From Bursaphelenchus xylophilus (lineage: Eukaryota > Nematoda > Chromadorea > Rhabditida > Aphelenchoididae), in NCBI GenBank assembly GCA_904066235.2, contig CAJFCV020000002.1, forward strand, positions 2,294,001 to 2,358,000: a stretch of DNA of 64,000 nt, given 5' to 3'. This document shows positions 8,567 through 18,692 of the stretch, in pieces (positions within the stretch are counted from its first letter, which is position 1; each line of letters begins with the position of its first letter). Under the pieces are notes generated by a model. That model was not told the DNA's origin. It saw only the letters and a program-made list of their open reading frames with translations, and did not search any database. Both the position numbers and the translations under genes were made by a program.

Positions 8567-8965
8567 TTAGCGTATTGGACCCAAGGCATCATTTCTTTTC
8601 TTGATATTTCTCTTAACTTTTTTCACACCTCCTCCATGCTGTAAATAACGGTTCGTATTCTTTCGCAAAATATTTTTGGCTCCTTTCTTCAAATTATTTG
8701 AGAGGGCGTCGCGAACACTTGACTCGCGGGACAAGTCGTCTAATATTCTCCCTCCAGTGGCCAATGTTTCTTTTCCAATATCTTGTCCAACTGATTTTAA
8801 GACTGGTGATAAAAACCTCCAAAAAGAGCTTAATACATTACCCAGTCCGCGACCATTTTGGGGTCTTCCAAATCCTCGTTGTAAAATTTGGCCCTCAAAG
8901 AAATTTCCACCTCCAACTTGAAAAAAATTATATGTTTTTGATGTATCAAAATTTACATGTACCAT
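8567..8965 (-). CDS. Conserved Polinton minor virion protein (pVI/core-like, Gly-rich)
   Basis: Single exon, 132 aa. It begins MVHVNFDTSKTYNFFQVGGG, has an RGFGRPQNGRGLGNVLSSFW segment, then an amphipathic helix-rich stretch (FLSPVLKSVGQDIGKETLA, TGGRILDDL), and ends very basic (KKVKRNIKKR). A 'GLG..L..FWR.L.P..K..G...GKE.L.TG' pattern is common in animal Polintons beside the major capsid gene. I link it with membrane-lytic/cement proteins such as adenovirus pVI, but that is inference. It sits directly upstream of the capsid gene with its own divergent TATA box. Confidence 0.7.
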   Translation of the reverse strand: MVHVNFDTSKTYNFFQVGGGNFFEGQILQRGFGRPQNGRGLGNVLSSFWRFLSPVLKSVGQDIGKETLATGGRILDDLSRESSVRDALSNNLKKGAKNILRKNTNRYLQHGGGVKKVKRNIKKRNDALGPIR

Positions 8966-8972
8966 TTTTATC

Positions 8973-8980
8973 TATAAATA
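8973..8980 (+). promoter_or_regulatory. TATA box (TATAAATA), plus direction, for membrane protein B
   Basis: It is 58 bp before the ATG at 9031. It faces away from a second TATAAATA on the opposite strand at 9009-9016, making overlapping divergent promoters in a 65-bp gap. Confidence 0.55.
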
Positions 8981-9008
8981 CATACTAATATAGCTCTCTA
9001 TTTGCACA

Positions 9009-9016
9009 TATTTATA
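9009..9016 (-). promoter_or_regulatory. TATA box (TATAAATA), minus direction, for the pVI-like gene
   Basis: It reads TATAAATA on the minus strand, 44-51 bp before the ATG at 8965. Confidence 0.6.
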
Positions 9017-9030
9017 AACTTTTTGTAGCT

Positions 9031-9333
9031 ATGACTGAAAATTTACTTATGAATGATCTTATGCTGGATGATTGTTTGTGTCCACCTCAACACAGGTGCT
9101 TTCGATTCAAAAGTTTTGATCCGCCTCGATTTTGTCTCCCTTCATGGTTCAATCCATCGCTTACAATGGATCAGAATTTTAGCTTGGTTACATTAACAAC
9201 TCTTCATGTTGTCTTTACTGTATTCCTGGCCCTTACCGCTATAATACTTGCTGGCTTTATATACAAAAAACCTACTCAACGGAAAGTGTACTTTCAAACC
9301 CCTAAAAGTCCCAGTTACAGTAATTTGTGTTGA
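9031..9333 (+). CDS. Small type III membrane protein, Cys-rich ectodomain (paralogue B)
   Basis: Single exon, 100 aa. Four cysteines (15, 17, 23, 35) fit C-P-x4-C-x11-C-L-P-S-W, the pattern of the spliced protein at 2549-2894 (C-P-x4-C-x10-C-L-P-R-W). A membrane segment at about residues 52-78 is followed by a short basic tail. Length, Cys spacing, CLPxW and membrane position all agree, so I call the two diverged duplicates although overall identity is low. One gene has an intron, the other does not. Function unknown; a virion surface or membrane-contact role fits the divergent promoter shared with a virion gene. An AATAAA follows at about 9355. Confidence 0.72.
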   Translation: MTENLLMNDLMLDDCLCPPQHRCFRFKSFDPPRFCLPSWFNPSLTMDQNFSLVTLTTLHVVFTVFLALTAIILAGFIYKKPTQRKVYFQTPKSPSYSNLC

Positions 9334-9667
9334 ATATTGTATATAGTATTTTTTAAATAAAACCCAATTATATCTTCATTCTAAATTTCAAACATGAGTT
9401 TACATATTTCCTTAACATTAAAAACAAAAAAAAATCGGTATCCACAATACTTTTGTATAAAATGACAGCAAAAATTTTTCAAAAGCGTGGGGGCGAATCG
9501 AACTCCCGGAAAAAATATTTTCCCAAAAGGTTGGAGTGCATTTTTGAAGGGGGAAGATCGATTCTTTTCTAAAATCAGAATAGGCTAATGAACGTTTTTT
9601 CTTCTATTTACTTGATGGTAAGGCAAAAAACATACGTACAGATAAAATAAAAAAATGAGATTAATGT
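9334..9667. other. Polinton intergenic stretch without a gene
   Basis: AT-rich spacer between the convergent membrane protein B and polymerase genes. It holds poly(A)-signal-like AATAAA near 9355 and no coding frame. Confidence 0.6.
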
Positions 9668-12600
9668 TTAAAATTTATATCCAAAAGGGTAAATGGTAAC
9701 CTTATCAGGCCCTATTATTCCCTTGTTGTTAGTGGGGGTGTAAAATTTTGTCTGTTTTTTTGTGAAAACGCTTCCTCGTTTCATGGATGGCTTCAGCATT
9801 CGGCGTTGGGTCTTCTCAATATTAAAAGGACTTCGGTGGAGAGTCAAATTTTTTAACCTCTCAAAATTCAGTTGAGCACTTGTAGTTGAATCCAATGTAA
9901 TACCGCGAATTTTCTGTAGATACTCAATCTCTCCATTAGCTTTTTTTAGTTTTAATCCGTATTGTTTAGGTCCTGGTCCACAGTATTCCAAAATCTCGGC
10001 ATTTGGTAGCTCGTCCTTCATTTCCCCCAACATATCAGACGATTTGATAGGACACCTGCCTTCCGGATAAGCCAAGATTAGAGAGTCTGTAAGTATTTTA
10101 AAAATTGTTTTTTCATTTTTTTAGACTAACCTGTATCCAAATAGAGGATCTTGGCACCTCCTTCAGTAGCCTTCTTCATCTGTCTAAACAGATGTAATCT
10201 TGCAGCGGCTGTTGTATATATAGCTATATATATATTGTTGAATTCCAAATCTTCCAAAAAATCTTCTTTGGTCTTTACATGAATGGCACATGTGTTGCTG
10301 TTTAATATGACGGTTCTTTGAACTTCCAATGTCTCATTGCTCATAATAGTATGATAGTCCTCTTCATTTCGACAGAAATTAAGCTGCAAAGCACAGAGAA
10401 GAACAAAATTATTATCTTTGATTAACCTACTTTTGCGAGAGAAGATCTTTGACAGAATTTACCCCAAAAGGAGTTCAAAAAAATCTTGTTGTTATATCGC
10501 TTGGCTTTGTTGGGCTTCCAATCTTCAACCTCCAATTCGATTCCAAATCCATCTTTGTACGCCTTCAAAAACTGATCAAAATCGGCTGAAGTTTTGAGAT
10601 AATTTGGAATTTCTGAGGCCAACATTTTCTCTCGGTAAAATTTCCGTATTGGCTCTTTGAATAAATTTTCCGAAAATTCATCGAATACTATTTTCTCGTA
10701 GATTCGAATAACACGATAACCATTCCTTAAGGCTTCTTCCAATTCAATATGAGCCAGAGTGCATGACCAGCCTCTTTCCAAATCAGAATGTTTACAGGTA
10801 GCCTCCTCATAACTAACAAAATTGGAGTTTGCAAATTTTTTTGCGCACTTCTGACACAAGGTGTATAATATCGACTTTTCGATCTGAAAAAATGTAGAAA
10901 AAAGTTTTTTTTGAAAACTAAAAAAGAAGTAAACTGAGGAAAGTGCTTACCTTCAAAGGTATTACAGGTATAAACAAGTCATCTGGAGGTATAATAAAAA
11001 CTTTGTAGAGGCCTTTCTCAAACCCCATATCCTCGGGACATGTCCAATTACAATCCTGATTTAATGCAACGATTCGTGGTTCCCCCACAGGCATTGGTAC
11101 CATAAATAAAATAAAAGGATAAAGCGAATTCACGTCGAGATATCCCATTACATAATTCCCTTCTTTTTTGAAGTAGAGGCATAGAGAAGCGGTTCTTCCA
11201 CCAAAGAATGCATCTCTTGGGTGTGCTGGTCCTGCATTCTCCAATTCATTTTTAAAAAAATCATCCATTTCCTTATTAATCTTGAGTTCTTCATTGATCT
11301 CGTGTTCCCAAAACGTAATGACAACATAACCAGCATTTTCCAGAGCCTTGGTTCTCTCTGTTGAATCCTTGAAGGATGCTTTTTGAGTCTTCCTTGATCC
11401 CATTATTTTCAGTGGGTCTTTGTTACAGGTAGGGCAACCATGGTAGTAGCATCCATTAAATTCTACTACCAGATTGCCCTCCTTAACAAATCCATCGGCG
11501 CTGAATTTCTTTCGTTTTCCTCCAATCAGAAGCTCCAATTTCTTTTCACCTTCGGGAGAGTCTCGAAATTGCAATGAAGGGAGGAAGTTCTTTTTCAAAT
11601 ATCTGAGAAATTTGAGAGCTACGGCTGACTGATTGATCTGGTTGCCAAATTTGCTTTCATTTTGGATAACAAGCGTGTTTTCCGGTAGATATGATTGACG
11701 GTAATCACGCATAACAGCACTTGCTAGAGTAATCGAGTGGTACCATATATCTTCAAATTCTTTGCCTTTCAGTTCTCTCATTGCTTTGCGATGTTCACAT
11801 ACTGCATGGGCCAAAATTTTCACATCCGATTCACAATAAGCGAGCAATTCTTGTTTGAAATCAAATATTTTTTTGTCCGTAGTTCTATACCATTCTTCAA
11901 GTTTTTCTCTCTTCTTAGGCATCATTTCCTCAACCCTGGAAAATGTGTTTTTAAAAGATTCGTTCGTATAATATGTCTTCTCAAAGCTTTGATCGTATAA
12001 GGTGTCTTTTTTTCGGCAGAAAAAATGCAAAAAAAATGCCAGCGAAAAAAGACGCGTCTGTTTAATGCGTTTTATTTGCTAAGAGATTTCTCATCAAAAT
12101 TCTGCTCTTAAGGTATGTATTTTCACCATTTTTTGTTTTTATGTTTTTAGGAAAAAGACTCACATATATTCCTTCAAGCTGGGGTATGGTCCAACATATT
12201 CATAATTCTCCTCTCTATTAAATTCGTGAGGGAAATCACCCTTCTTCTTTATCCCAGACTCTCCTTCTTCTAATGGATATATTGAAGGTAACTCAGACAG
12301 TGCGCAATTCAGATGATTTATGCTATCTCGAAAATGTAGACATCCAAATTCTTTGCCTCCACTTAAGGTTAGATCATAGATTCGCTCGCCATTAGTTATA
12401 ATCGTGGGAACTCGCGATTCTAAACGGGTAAAATACATTTTTGAAAAAAAGTTTTTTTCTGTGCAAAAAAAACTTACGATTTTCAGCCAAGATATGTTTT
12501 ATGATCAGGTGTAAATCATAGCGGCCGGAGTTATGCGCGATACAAATTGTTGTTTTAGATGGTTCAGTGATTGATTTCACATAGTCATAAAAACTTCGGG

Positions 12601-15600
12601 CGGGGTTTTCAGAATTACCTAAAAAATAAATTTTATTTACATTTATCATACCATGAGGGATACTCCAAAATTTCTTCTCTGATCCACAGTTTTCGCACTG
12701 CCCCATTTTCCATGCCCCATCGGTCATACATTTTTGGCACATAACTTGGCAGCATGCCATGTTAACATTATGCTTGCGGATATCATCGGCCACCACCTCT
12801 GTCTGAGTGCATTCAAAGTCGTAGATAACCATTTTATATTCGGGTTCTTGGTCTGGGATGTCAATCCGAGGAATAAAGCATCTATGACCTATTGGCCTTT
12901 TTCGTCTGCATGGGATACAATATTTAGTTCCACATGTATGCCCAATTCGCTTTCTGTACTTGGATTTGCATTCCTGGCAAGTTGCGTATCTAGTGCACAT
13001 TTTTTTGCAATGTTCTTCAAAGCATTCAGTTGTTTGAAAATACGTCGAACAGCTTGAGCAATATACCAATGTTTCTAGAGAACCTTTGCAGGGGTACTCG
13101 GGGCCTTTCCTTCCACAATTCCCGCATTTTTGTATGCATCTCGCACTGTGAAGAGCATCACGGTCGTAGGTACAGTTACATTGATAACACATCTTTCTTC
13201 CACCGAAATAATTAGAGGAAGTTACGATCGCCTCAAAGTGATTGTGGATAGCATCATAGGCAATAGGTAGAATCGTTTTGGCCTCACGTAAATTTCCAGA
13301 TGTAAATATATGAGGATCCTTGAAGTTCCTTGTCCCATGAATTACTATGACGTGTGGAGCGTTGGAGGCATCTTCTTTATCGAGGTAGGACTGTAGTAAC
13401 CTTACTGTCGGCTCCATCTCCAAATCATGTGCAGGATCAAGGGGGAGTCCCAAATCCTTCAATGTCTTCGCCACGCTCTCCTTGAAAATTCGACTGTTGG
13501 TGTTGCACATTTGATGTGCGGTGCGCGATTTATTTCCATAGCGCTCAGTCCCGTGGTATAGCTTGCAAATTAAGATGGCCAATGGTAAACATAATCGACG
13601 TCTTTCTCTGTATTGAAACACACCAGTTTCTTGATTATATCCTGTGGCGCCATCAGTGCGATGCCCTCCTCTGATTCCTCCAGTCCGATCTCCATTTCGC
13701 AAATCCCTCGACAGATATGCAGTCATCAAAATCTCAAACGGTCTCCCCAATAAATTGACTTGTCTGTGAGACTGTTGAACTTTAGACAAAGCCGTGAATA
13801 ATAGATCTGGAGAAAAGTTTGCAACGTTCTGCATTCCCGTGTACACAGTTTTTCCCAATAGACCTCCTTGAAGTGATAGGTTTATGCGCATTATATCGCG
13901 GCCTGGTTTTGTCCTTTGAACTGTAAAAATAAGATTCATTTTTTCCCGTCTTAACATACCTTCAGATGCCATGTCTTCGAACATTTGATTAATTATTCTT
14001 CTGAAGGTATATTCCAAATTGTCAATTTGACTCGCTTCGGACATTTTGTAACTAACTGCGAGACGTAGTTCAGGGAATGTTTCATTTTGTACGAAGTTTT
14101 TGGCTATGAGAGTGAGTCCACTACAGAAAAGATTAGACATTCTTATTTTTTCTTACTTTCCACCTCCTACTTGATTGGAGAGTTCCTCTGGATCACTGGT
14201 ATCTGCATCATATGCATCATCATATCCACTATTTGAGTTATTTTCAGAATCTTCCGTATCAAGTTCCGATTCATCGTCCGAGTCCGATAGTTCCAATTCT
14301 TTCATCAAAACTTCTCTGTAGTTTATTTCTTCATTCTTATCAGGTTCGGATTCGGTTTCCGAAAGAGCCAGATCTTTAGCCAATATATCTTCGTCCATCT
14401 CTTCTTCAACTTCTGTATCACTCATGGCCAAGTCGTTCTCAAGTATCCAATCACTGTTCTCCATTTCGACCTCTACATCTTCTGAACCCTCTAATTCTTC
14501 TTTCCATTTATACTCCATTTCAATTCTGGCCTTCATCGCTTTCAGCTTACTTTCGGGTTTCCCTCTGGCATGCCCATCCTTTTTAATCTCACTATTTTCA
14601 GGTTCATCAAAACTCCATGGCAAATATAAAACTTCATGCAGCATTTCTGGCACATAAAACCTCCAGCCTCTGTCATAATCCTGTTTTTGGTCTTGGTGGA
14701 CAATGCATACGGCTGTAATAATATTTACCGATTAAACTATTAATGGTTACACAGAAGTATATTTAAAATGGAAAAAATCTTACATCTTGCATCATCAGCA
14801 CTCGTCTTTTCAACGAAAGTGGTGGCAAAATCACCAACATCAGTAAGGTATTCTTGAAGAAATTGCTCTGCAATAAAAATATCTTTGATAAACAGATTTT
14901 TTTTTTAAAAGGTTTACTTTATGTTAAACAAAAGGTTTCACTCACCAAAATCTGTCCTTCCTTTAAGATAATTTAGCAGCCCTTCTGAAGTCTTCAATCC
15001 CCCTTCATAGTCTTGCTTCTGGTCTTGAAGGACGAGGCATTCAACTGTAGAAGATTAACATATTAAAATAGTACTAATACGTTGAAGTAACCTACATCTT
15101 GCGTCATATGTGTTTGTATCTTCAAAACAGTTGACAAAATCACCAATGTCAGTAAGGTAATCTTGAAGAAATTTCTCTGCAATATAAAATGGGTTAAAAA
15201 AAAATTTTTTTTGTAAGTTTACGTTATGCGATAAACAGCTTGTTTTAAAAGTTCACTTTATGTTAAATAAAAGGTTTCACTCACCAAAATCTGCCCTTCC
15301 TTTAAAATATTGCAGCAGTCCTTCTGAAGCCCTAATTTCGGACGCACCTTTTTCTTCAAGATATTCCAAAACTCCGTTGATAATATTCGTTTCGGATTCA
15401 TCAGCTAAATTATAAAAAAGGTCGTATTATTAAATAAAAGTACATACATTCAGAATCCGTTTCACCATCCAAGTATAACTCTGACTCCTCTACTAAAAAA
15501 TAAAAAAAATCATTAGAAAAAATCACATCAAATGAATGAAAATAAACATCAGTTAAAAACATACACTCAAAAGGAATGGCATGCCAATCCTCAGAGATTG

Positions 15601-15715
15601 TTGGGAGATCCAACAGGGAGCTAGACGCCTCCAGTAGAAACTGTTCAACCTTGTTTAGGTCAATGCGCCGAGATTTGGAAGGTTGATGGTTTGGTTCGTT
15701 ACTTGGACGTTTCAT
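9668..15715 (-). CDS. POLB: Protein-primed DNA polymerase B with long exon-duplicated N-terminus, 14 exons
   Basis: Exons: 15565-15715, 15448-15492, 15285-15404, 15096-15176, 14946-15044, 14784-14867, 14157-14712, 13960-14120, 12478-13920, 12164-12419, 10951-11935, 10431-10883, 10131-10383 and 9668-10086; all phases agree, giving ~1,701 aa. Exonuclease motifs are YDFECTQTE (~801), AHNSGRYD (~898) and YCESD (~1034). Polymerase motifs are A DVNSLYP (~1270), B KIFLNSFWGKF (~1460) and C YLDTDS (~1561, split by an intron inside the Asp codon). A Cys/His zinc region spans ~676-800 and a VSR-like nuclease insert (EFNGCYYHGCPTC, ~1160) is present, both typical of animal Polintons. The first ~250 residues come from duplicated phase-1 exons, followed by a long acidic Ser/Asp linker. 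I cannot exclude that the extension is a separate gene spliced in only some transcripts. Confidence 0.88.
14712..15404 (-). repeat. Tandem duplicated exon module in the polymerase N-terminal extension
   Basis: Exon pairs repeat the same protein module. Exons 4 and 6 encode KFLQDYLTDIGDF and QFLQEYLTDVGDF; exons 5 and 7 encode LVLQDQKQDYE and IVHQDQKQDYD; exons 3 and 5 both end SEGLL(Q/N)Y(F/L)KGR(A/T)DF. Intron sequences next to them are also similar (for example the TTTTGGTGAGTGAAACC donors). All boundaries are phase 1, so copies can be added or lost without breaking the frame. Confidence 0.85.
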
Positions 15716-15748
15716 CGTTAACGTTCACAAAATAAGCCGAGTTTGATC

Positions 15749-15756
15749 TATAAATA
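15749..15756 (+). promoter_or_regulatory. TATA box (TATAAATA) between polymerase and candidate minor capsid gene
   Basis: TATAAATA overlaps the upstream ATG at 15756, so that ATG is unlikely to be on the mRNA; the ATG at 15804, 55 bp downstream, then fits as the start. Read on the minus strand it is TATTTATA, 34-41 bp before the polymerase ATG, and may serve both directions. Confidence 0.55.
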
Positions 15757-15803
15757 TGCCGAAAAAAGTTCACCAGTGCACTGTAAAAAGCCGTAAAAAA
15801 AAA

Positions 15804-16766
15804 ATGTCATCGTCTTTCTTTATTGTACTACCCAGCTCAGACACCTCTTTTACAACAAATTCTACCTCTTCCTTTTCAGTAATTCTTCCAAAACCATTGA
15901 ATTTTGATGGGACTTATGTTTGTGGTCTACAGTCCCTCATCTACCCGCATTCTTGGCCATCTATAGGATCCCTGGATGACCAATATATTAGATTATATGG
16001 GCACTTTGACCGTACAGTTTTAGTACCTATTCCTAAGAGCAACCATGAAAATATCACCCAACTGGTCGATTTTCTTAATCGTACCCTCGAAACAGGACTT
16101 CCTGATTATAAAGGCAAAACGCGCCGCAAACGATCAGCATCTACTGAAAACAATAGTCTCTCCCTGCGCGAGAAATTATCAAAAACTGACCTGAGTGTCC
16201 CCCAATTACAAAAACACGACATTCCTTTGAATCCAAATGTCATTCCGATCGAAGAGATCGCTGGTGGTCCAAAAAATACGATAGTTGAAGAAGTGCTGAA
16301 TCCAAGGCCCATTATTGAAGGAGATTTGATATTTAAATATGATGAGAATAAGCAAAGAATTACTCTGAAAATTAACCGTGACGCAATTAAGAAAGTTGAA
16401 TTTTCATCTCAACTACTGTATACTCTCGGATTCAGTGAGAATGATATTTTAATTAATGGATGTACAGCTAAATATGCTTGCGATCTCTCTGGAGGTCTCA
16501 AACATTTAGCAGTTTACGTTGAGGGCCTAACAGAAAATGTCATAGTTGGAAAATTTTGCTCTCCGTTGCTGAGAATCGTTACTGTTCGAGGTAAAACTGG
16601 CGATGTCATTGACCAGCTTTATGATGCTCCATTATGGGTTAATGTAATTGCAAAGAGTGTTTCCATTATAAATGTGCAGATCCGAACCTTGGATGGCCGA
16701 TTAGTTCCTTTTGCTTGGGGAAATTGTATTTTAACTATTACTTTTCGTAAAATCATATCTTTTTAA
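15804..16766 (+). CDS. Candidate minor capsid (penton-like) protein
   Basis: Single exon, 320 aa from the second ATG; the frame is open from 15756, but that ATG lies in the TATA box. The start MSSSFFIVLPSSDTSF..NSTSSFSVILPKPL..DGTYVCGLQSLIYPHSW matches the pattern 'SFYVTLPSNSS...F...L..P..L.G.WEVGL..I.YP.SW' of a conserved Polinton virion protein. A basic patch KTRRKRSAS (~110) may be a processing site. It ends in a beta-rich region. I assign it as the single-jelly-roll minor capsid/penton protein by family pattern and linkage; other virion roles are possible. The stop TAA is followed at once by the integrase ATG (no spacer). Confidence 0.68.
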   Translation: MSSSFFIVLPSSDTSFTTNSTSSFSVILPKPLNFDGTYVCGLQSLIYPHSWPSIGSLDDQYIRLYGHFDRTVLVPIPKSNHENITQLVDFLNRTLETGLPDYKGKTRRKRSASTENNSLSLREKLSKTDLSVPQLQKHDIPLNPNVIPIEEIAGGPKNTIVEEVLNPRPIIEGDLIFKYDENKQRITLKINRDAIKKVEFSSQLLYTLGFSENDILINGCTAKYACDLSGGLKHLAVYVEGLTENVIVGKFCSPLLRIVTVRGKTGDVIDQLYDAPLWVNVIAKSVSIINVQIRTLDGRLVPFAWGNCILTITFRKIISF

Positions 16767-17693
16767 ATGTCTAAGTTTATTAAACTTTTTACTGATCTTC
16801 GATGTCCATATTCTTTTACTGGACCCTCCACGCTTTATAAACAACAGAAAGGGAAGAATCGAACCAGTTATGATAAAATTCGGAGGGAGTTGGCTAAAGA
16901 AAAAAGTTACTCTCTACATAAACCGCGTCGTCTTCGAATTAAGAGACTTAAGACTATCCCCCGAGGCTGGATGACGGATCTTCAGGTTGATTTAGCCGAT
17001 TTTAGAAACCTTAGCCCTCACAACCAAGGACATAATTATTGCTTAGTTGGAGTTGATGTGATGTCTAGACGATTTTTTGCAGCTCCTCTCAAATCCAAGA
17101 AATTTAACGATGTTAAAAAAGGGTTCAAGGAAATTTTCTCTCAAATGCCACAGTTACCCTTAGTAATTTTTAGTGACAAAGGAAAAGAATTTGAAAGTCG
17201 GGAGATCTTGAGTTTTTTCAAATCTCTTAATATTCAAAAGCATCACGGGGAAAATATCGAAACAAAGGCTTCGATTGCCGAAAGAGCTATAAAAACAATT
17301 AAAACGCGTCTCAATAAGTATTTTACGGCTTTCGGGACTTTGAATTGGATTGATGTCCTTCCTACAATTGTTAATGGGATTAATAACTCCATATGCCGCA
17401 CTACCAATTCGGCTCCTATGGATATAACAGCAGAAAATTGGTTACCCATTTGGAAAAAGTTATACAGTAATGTTTCCGATCCTGGAAATTACATCTTTAA
17501 AGTTGGAGACCATGTTAGACTACTTAAGCCAGATACTGCCTTCAGAAAGGGCTTCAGACCTCAGTTCACAAATGAAATCTTCGTGATTGCGGAGTGTTTG
17601 GGAACATCACCTCCGACTTTTGTAGTCGCCGACTTAAATGGTGAAAAAATTGTTGGCCGATTCTATTCCGAAGAACTGTCTTTAGCTTCATAG
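16767..17693 (+). CDS. INT: Retroviral-type DDE integrase
   Basis: Single exon, 308 aa, beginning directly after the preceding stop codon. The rve catalytic core shows D75 (LQVDLADF), D137 (VIFSDKGKEF) and E172 (ASIAERAIKTIK), a D-D34-E arrangement. SLHKPRRLRIKR precedes the core as in the C. elegans Polinton integrase F54H12.3. The C-terminal part (KVGDHVRLLKP, EIFVIAECLG) fits the SH3-like DNA-binding domain. It should insert the element, generating the 6-bp duplications seen here. The catalytic triad is intact. Confidence 0.94.
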   Translation: MSKFIKLFTDLRCPYSFTGPSTLYKQQKGKNRTSYDKIRRELAKEKSYSLHKPRRLRIKRLKTIPRGWMTDLQVDLADFRNLSPHNQGHNYCLVGVDVMSRRFFAAPLKSKKFNDVKKGFKEIFSQMPQLPLVIFSDKGKEFESREILSFFKSLNIQKHHGENIETKASIAERAIKTIKTRLNKYFTAFGTLNWIDVLPTIVNGINNSICRTTNSAPMDITAENWLPIWKKLYSNVSDPGNYIFKVGDHVRLLKPDTAFRKGFRPQFTNEIFVIAECLGTSPPTFVVADLNGEKIVGRFYSEELSLAS

Positions 17694-17759
17694 AACAAAT
17701 AAAGAAACTATTCTCACAAATATGTTGACAAGGATCCCTATCTCAGCTAAGTAATTGTC

Positions 17760-17767
17760 TATAAAAG
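17760..17767 (+). promoter_or_regulatory. Orphan TATA box (TATAAAAG)
   Basis: A perfect TATAAAAG lies 70 bp after the integrase stop, but no plus-strand frame follows before the minus-strand gene. It may be a relic of a lost gene or a promoter for a non-coding transcript. Confidence 0.35.
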
Positions 17768-17965
17768 AATCCAAGATACATATTTCAATAAAAAATTTTT
17801 TTTTATCTTTCTCAAGAATACAAAAGGAAAAAATTAGCCAAATACTAAAAAATAACAACAAATATGGTAATAAGGAATTTAGTCAATAACCTTGGGGTTT
17901 TCTTGAAGTATTTTAAAAAAAATTTTCAAATACCAAAAATAATATAAAAAAGAACTTCAAAGAAA

Positions 17966-18692
17966 CTAATAAACCTCTTCCTCTTCGATGATTTCATTTT
18001 TGATGTCATGGAGGCCCATGTCTCTTGGGTTCTGAGGCTCAGCGGAGCTAGGTTCAGGTTGACACTCTTGGACACTCGGGCATGGCTTTGGATTAGACGT
18101 TTCTTCTTCTTCCTCGACTTCTTCCACTGGTTCTTTCTTAATTTTCTTAGGGACAAATTCAATCTTGAAATTGGGCTTGTTCTAAAACATTCTTTTTAAG
18201 AAGATTGAAAATAACAATAAATATGTAATTAATCTATTAAAAATGAAAAAAATTTACCTTTTGTGGGGATTTCGGTTGCTTGGCCTTGGGATCGAATATG
18301 ATATCAAACTTGAAGTCAGGCAAGGGGTTTAGAAAATACGTGAGCGATGGCTTTTCGCTTCTCTTGGCGTTCTCTACCGTGGCGATTGTGCCGACCCGAA
18401 CGTTCTCCAACTTGTCACATTGGGGCCCCTGCACTCTCAATACATAACTCACGTCACGCGAGTCCTTCATAATCACAGAGATGGTGTTAAAACCATTGAA
18501 GTTACTCTTTTTCACATGAACTACTCTCTTGGATACTTCATTATCCAGATGAGGGGCCATTTTTCTTTCTTCGATTTGTAAAATGATTTTTACCTTATCA
18601 GGCTTGCGCTTTATAAGGGCGATCAATAATATCACCTCTACAATGAAAAAAATCAGTCCCGCCTTCTCTGAATAATAATTATCAAGATCCAT
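17966..18692 (-). CDS. Predicted OB-fold protein (paralogue 2) with possible membrane anchor, spliced
   Basis: Exons 18258-18692 and 17966-18181 flank a 76-nt intron (AAG|GTAAAT ... TTTTAG|AAC), giving 216 aa. Exon 2 is read in a different frame from the longest open frame there and encodes an acidic tail (EEVEEEEE) with KKIKKEP, a SUMO-type consensus. The core FNTISVIMKD, YVLRVQGPQCDKLENVRVG and TIATVENAK parallels the OB-fold protein at 3025-3557. The first 44 residues contain a hydrophobic stretch (GLIFFIVEVILLIALI); if translation starts instead at the second methionine (18560), the product is soluble. DNA-binding function is inferred. Confidence 0.62.

Noticed and set aside
15756..15803. 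Upstream ATG as start of the candidate minor capsid gene
   Set aside because: It overlaps the TATAAATA box, so it should not be on the transcript. The second ATG begins the conserved part of the protein.
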